NCBI GenBank assembly: GCA_910585245.1 | Contig: CAJUCO010000050.1 | Location: forward strand, 1-16,068 | Direction of reading: 5' to 3' | Source: an uncultured Oscillibacter sp. | GTDB lineage: Bacteria > Bacillota > Clostridia > Oscillospirales > Oscillospiraceae | Length of the DNA: 16,068 nucleotides | Part shown: piece by piece, positions 13,044-16,068 of the stretch | Numbering within the stretch: position 1 is the first letter of the stretch | How the letters are laid out: the number at the start of each line of letters is the position of its first letter | Translations under genes and position numbers: made by a program | The notes under the pieces: model-generated | The model's database searches: none | Seen by the model: the letters and a program-made list of their open reading frames with translations, nothing else | What the model was told of the DNA's origin: nothing

Positions 13044-15479
13044 ATGGCATTGATTACGACGAAACAACTGGAAGAGGCCCTGTCCGCCAAGCTGATGACC
13101 AACTTCGGCAAAGCCGCCGATGAGGCCACCGAAGGCGAGATGATGCGGGCCAGCGCCCTGGTTCTCCGGGACATGATGGCCCTTCGGGAAGTGGAATCCC
13201 GGAAAAAGACCCGGCAAAACAAAAAAAAGCAAGTTCACTATCTGTCCATGGAATTCCTCATGGGCCGGAGCCTGATGAAAAACGCCTACAACCTGGGGCT
13301 ACTGCCTCAGCTGAAAGAGGCCCTGAAGCACTTGGGCTTCAAGTCGGGGGACATCTTTGAGATGGAGCCCGACGCGGCCCTTGGAAACGGCGGACTTGGC
13401 CGCCTTGCCGCCTGCTATCTGGACTCCATGACCACCTTGGAAATTCCCGCCACCGGCTATTCCATCTGCTACGAGCTGGGTCTTTTCAAGCAGAAGATCG
13501 TGGAGGGCCAGCAGGTGGAGCTCCCCGACCACTGGAAGGATCTGGGCGCGGCCTGGCTGCTGCCCAAGCCCGCCGAGGCACAAATGGTCGCCTTCGGAGG
13601 CACCGTCCGGGAGTTCTGGGCGGACGGACATCTTCACACGGTCAACGAAAACGCCACGATTGTCCAGGCGGTACCCTATGACATGGAAATCGCCGGGTAT
13701 GGCACCGATCATGTCAATGTCCTGCGCCTGTGGGACGCCCGGCCCACCAAAGCCATCGACATGGACCTCTTCGGCCGGGGCGAGTATTTGAAAGCCGCCG
13801 AAGAAGAGGCCATGGCCGAGTCCATCGCCAAAATTCTCTACCCTGAGGACAACCATGTGGAAGGCAAGTCCCTGCGCCTCAAGCAGCAGTATTTCTTCGT
13901 CTCCGCCACCATCCAGTCCATCACCGCCAAGCACCTGGATACTTATGGGACGCTGAAAAACTTCCACGAAAAAAACATCATTCAGATCAACGACACCCAT
14001 CCCACTCTGGTCATTCCGGAGCTGATGCGGGTCCTCATCGACGACACTGGAATGGACTGGGACGATGCCTGGTATATTACCACTCATTCCGTGGCCTACA
14101 CAAACCACACCGTCCTGGCCGAGGCTCTGGAGCGCTGGCCCCAGACTCTGATGGAGCGCCGCCTTCCCCGAATCTGGCAGATTATCCAGGAGATCTCCAA
14201 CCGCTGGCAGAAAAAGGTGGAGGACTATTACCACGATCCCGCCAAGACCAAAAAAATGGCCATCATCTGGGACGGCGAAGTCCGTATGGCAAACCTGTGC
14301 ATCGCCGGTGGCACAGCGGTTAACGGCGTATCCGCCCTCCACTCCGACATCTTGCGCAACGATGTCTTTAAGGACGCCTGCGCCATGGAACCCCAAAAAT
14401 TCCAGAACGTGACCAACGGCATTGACCACCGCCGCTGGCTCAGCGAAATCAACCCCGGTCTGGACAGCCTGATCAAGGAGCTAACCGGCGGGGACGGCTA
14501 TCTCTCCAACGCCTCCGTCCTCCAAAAGCTGGACGCCTTCGCGGATGACAAGACGGTGCTGAGCCGCCTTGCGGAGATCAAGCGGAAAAACAAAGAGCTT
14601 TTCGCCGTTCACGCCAAGCGCAGCCGTGGGGTCCTTCTGAACCCCGACGCCATTTTCGACGTACAGGTGAAGCGCCTCCACGAGTACAAGCGGCAGCTTT
14701 TAAACGTGCTGCACATCATCGCCCTGTACCAGAAGCTGCGGGACGACCCCAACGCCATCACTCAGCCTCACACCTTCCTCTTTGGCGCCAAGGCGGCCCC
14801 GGGCTATGTGGTGGCCAAACGGATCATCCGCCTCATCAACTCCCTGGCGGACCAGATCGACCACGATCCCGTCTGCAAGGATAAGCTCCAGGTGGTCTTC
14901 CTGGAAAACTACCGGGTCTCCCTGGCAGAGGTATTGATGCCCGCCAGCGAGGTGAGCCAGCAGATCTCCACTGCCGGCAAAGAGGCCAGCGGCACGGGAA
15001 ATATGAAATTTATGATGAACGGCGCCCTGACCGTAGGCACCCTGGACGGAGCCAATGTGGAGATGCACGAGGTCCTGGGAGACGAAAATATGTTCCTCTT
15101 CGGCCTCCACGCCGACGAGGTGGAGGCTTTGAAGCGGGAGGGTTATGTACCCCAGCGCTGGTATAACCGGGACGAGAAGCTCCGCCGGGCCATGGACGCC
15201 CTGCGCACCGGCTTCCGGGACGGCGTTCCCTATGACGACCTCTATCAGCGGCTTTTGCTGGGCATGGGTGGCAGTCCCGCTGACGAGTATCTGCTTTTGG
15301 CGGACTTCGCCTCCTATTGCGAGGCGGAAAAGCGCATGGTGGAGACCTATGCCGATCCTATCAAGTGGAACTCCATGAGCCTGCACAACATTGCCCGCAG
15401 CGGTATCTTCGCCGCAGACCGGGCCGTGGCTCAGTATGCGGACAACATCTGGCACGTTCCCCACCGCACTTTTTCTTGA
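13044..15479 (+). CDS. glgP: Glycogen/alpha-glucan phosphorylase
   Basis: A PLP-dependent GT35 enzyme that releases glucose-1-phosphate from the non-reducing ends of glycogen; the degradative arm of the operon. At 811 residues it has normal length (E. coli GlgP is 815). Motifs include VHYLSMEFLMGRSL, the active-site ALGNGGLGRLAACYLDSM (112-129), QINDTHPT, RLHEYKRQLLN and the cofactor region EASGTGNMKFMMNG, where Lys655 should form the Schiff base with PLP. The N-terminal Ser-phosphorylation and AMP-site extension of animal enzymes is absent. The start lies 9 nt after the glgA stop with only a weak GAAGG very close by, so translation probably depends on ribosomes leaving glgA. It is the last gene before a strong terminator. 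Confidence 0.97.
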   Translation: MALITTKQLEEALSAKLMTNFGKAADEATEGEMMRASALVLRDMMALREVESRKKTRQNKKKQVHYLSMEFLMGRSLMKNAYNLGLLPQLKEALKHLGFKSGDIFEMEPDAALGNGGLGRLAACYLDSMTTLEIPATGYSICYELGLFKQKIVEGQQVELPDHWKDLGAAWLLPKPAEAQMVAFGGTVREFWADGHLHTVNENATIVQAVPYDMEIAGYGTDHVNVLRLWDARPTKAIDMDLFGRGEYLKAAEEEAMAESIAKILYPEDNHVEGKSLRLKQQYFFVSATIQSITAKHLDTYGTLKNFHEKNIIQINDTHPTLVIPELMRVLIDDTGMDWDDAWYITTHSVAYTNHTVLAEALERWPQTLMERRLPRIWQIIQEISNRWQKKVEDYYHDPAKTKKMAIIWDGEVRMANLCIAGGTAVNGVSALHSDILRNDVFKDACAMEPQKFQNVTNGIDHRRWLSEINPGLDSLIKELTGGDGYLSNASVLQKLDAFADDKTVLSRLAEIKRKNKELFAVHAKRSRGVLLNPDAIFDVQVKRLHEYKRQLLNVLHIIALYQKLRDDPNAITQPHTFLFGAKAAPGYVVAKRIIRLINSLADQIDHDPVCKDKLQVVFLENYRVSLAEVLMPASEVSQQISTAGKEASGTGNMKFMMNGALTVGTLDGANVEMHEVLGDENMFLFGLHADEVEALKREGYVPQRWYNRDEKLRRAMDALRTGFRDGVPYDDLYQRLLLGMGGSPADEYLLLADFASYCEAEKRMVETYADPIKWNSMSLHNIARSGIFAADRAVAQYADNIWHVPHRTFS

Positions 15480-15578
15480 AAGATCGGAGGCTCTCAGCAA
15501 ATGAAGCTCATGAGCCTTAGGGTCACTTGTGGCAAAGGGACTTTCCCGGGCCCTGATTGTCCGGATGTTGTTTGAGCC

Positions 15579-15624
15579 AAAGCAAAGGGACGTAACCAAA
15601 GCGGATACGTCCCTTTGCTTTTTT
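15579..15624 (+). terminator. Rho-independent terminator of the glycogen operon
   Basis: AAAGCAAAGGGACGTA (15579-15594) pairs perfectly with TACGTCCCTTTGCTTT (15606-15621), a 16-bp stem with an 11-nt loop ending in a run of six T. It also lies just past the thrS stop on the other strand, where three T follow, so it may work weakly both ways. The stretch 15480-15578 before it has no gene, only a GCTCATGAGC palindrome at 15506-15515. Confidence 0.92.
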
Positions 15625-15627
15625 GAT

Positions 15628-16068
15628 TTACATAATGGTCTTGCTGTCCACTTCTTCCCGCAGCTTCGTGGCAAAGTCCTCCAGGCTCATGGCGCCCAGG
15701 TCCTCGCCGCCTCGGGTTCGAACGGAGACCGTCTGGTTTTCCACGTCCCGGTCTCCCACCACCAGCATATAAGGGATTTTTTCCAGGGTGGCTTCACGGA
15801 TTTTCTTGCCGATCTTTTCGTTGCGGACGTCGGTCTCCATTCGGAAGCCTTTTTCGTCCAGAGCCTTGGCCACTTCAGCGGCATAGGCGTCCGCCCGGTC
15901 AGTGACCGTGAGGACCTTCGCCTGAACCGGGCTCAGCCACAGGGGGAAGGCCCCGGCGAAGTGCTCGGTAATCACGCCGATGAAGCGCTCGATGGAGCCC
16001 AGCACCACCCGGTGGATCATGACGGGGCGGTGCTTCTGGCCGTCCTCGCCGGTGTACTCCAGCTCGAA
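15628..16068 (-). CDS. thrS: Threonyl-tRNA synthetase, C-terminal part (runs off the window)
   Basis: The last 146 residues of a class II synthetase that charges tRNA-Thr; the frame is open to the right edge, so the N-terminal editing and most of the catalytic domain lie outside. Visible are the end of the catalytic domain with motif 3, HRPVMIHRVVLGSIERFIGV, and the whole anticodon-binding domain (HGTP type). The latter includes FPLWLSPVQAKVLTVTD, VRNEKIGKKIREATLEKIPY, MLVVGDRDVENQTVSVRTRG and a short acidic end. This pattern matches ThrRS rather than ProRS or HisRS. An internal ATG at 16020 is not the start, because conserved sequence continues upstream of it. It converges on the glycogen operon and shares the hairpin at 15579-15624. 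A T-box leader would be beyond the window. Confidence 0.95.
   Translation of the reverse strand, partial: FELEYTGEDGQKHRPVMIHRVVLGSIERFIGVITEHFAGAFPLWLSPVQAKVLTVTDRADAYAAEVAKALDEKGFRMETDVRNEKIGKKIREATLEKIPYMLVVGDRDVENQTVSVRTRGGEDLGAMSLEDFATKLREEVDSKTIM

Noticed and set aside
15480..15578. Possible structured RNA between glgP and thrS
   Set aside because: It has only a 10-bp palindrome and short complementary runs, no promoter, and it lies between convergent genes; likely just a 3' untranslated region.

Overview
The window looks like chromosome of a moderately GC-rich Firmicute. The likely group is the Oscillospiraceae (Flavonifractor/Oscillibacter/Lawsonibacter-like gut Clostridia); this is inferred from GC-rich codon use, near-consensus AGGAGG Shine-Dalgarno sites, good sigma-A promoters (TATAAT with 17-bp spacers) and a Bacillus-type glgBCDAP operon with a separate GlgD. 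No mobile element, CRISPR array, tRNA or rRNA gene was seen.

Left part (1-6333): glutaminyl-tRNA synthetase (glnS, +) has its own promoter and a short leader. It converges on an ECF sigma factor / membrane-protein pair (-) across about 250 bp packed with hairpins, bracketed by two identical 34-bp palindromic repeats. Further right on the minus strand are a dicarboxylate/amino acid:cation symporter with its own extended -10 promoter and a strong terminator, and a two-gene operon in which a TauE/SafE (TSUP) permease precedes an Asp/Glu-family racemase.

Right part (6445-15624): a divergent sigma-A promoter with an inverted repeat over its -35 drives a 157-nt GC-rich leader and the glycogen operon. 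GlgB (branching enzyme), GlgC (ADP-glucose pyrophosphorylase), GlgD (its non-catalytic paralogue), GlgA (glycogen synthase) and GlgP (phosphorylase) together make ADP-glucose, polymerise and branch it, and release glucose-1-phosphate again. B/C and C/D overlap by ATGA. A 133-bp gap with a hairpin precedes glgA, and a long-stem terminator ends the operon. The 3' end of a convergent thrS fills the right edge.

The most unusual signal is in the glycogen enzymes. GlgB ends in a roughly 73-residue Lys/Ala-rich basic tail. GlgA ends in a 120-residue low-complexity extension made of five 12-residue Pro/Ala/Glu repeats followed by a Lys-rich tip. These oppositely charged tails, on two enzymes that work on the same polymer and come from one operon, suggest electrostatic assembly or docking onto a polyanion; this is inference.
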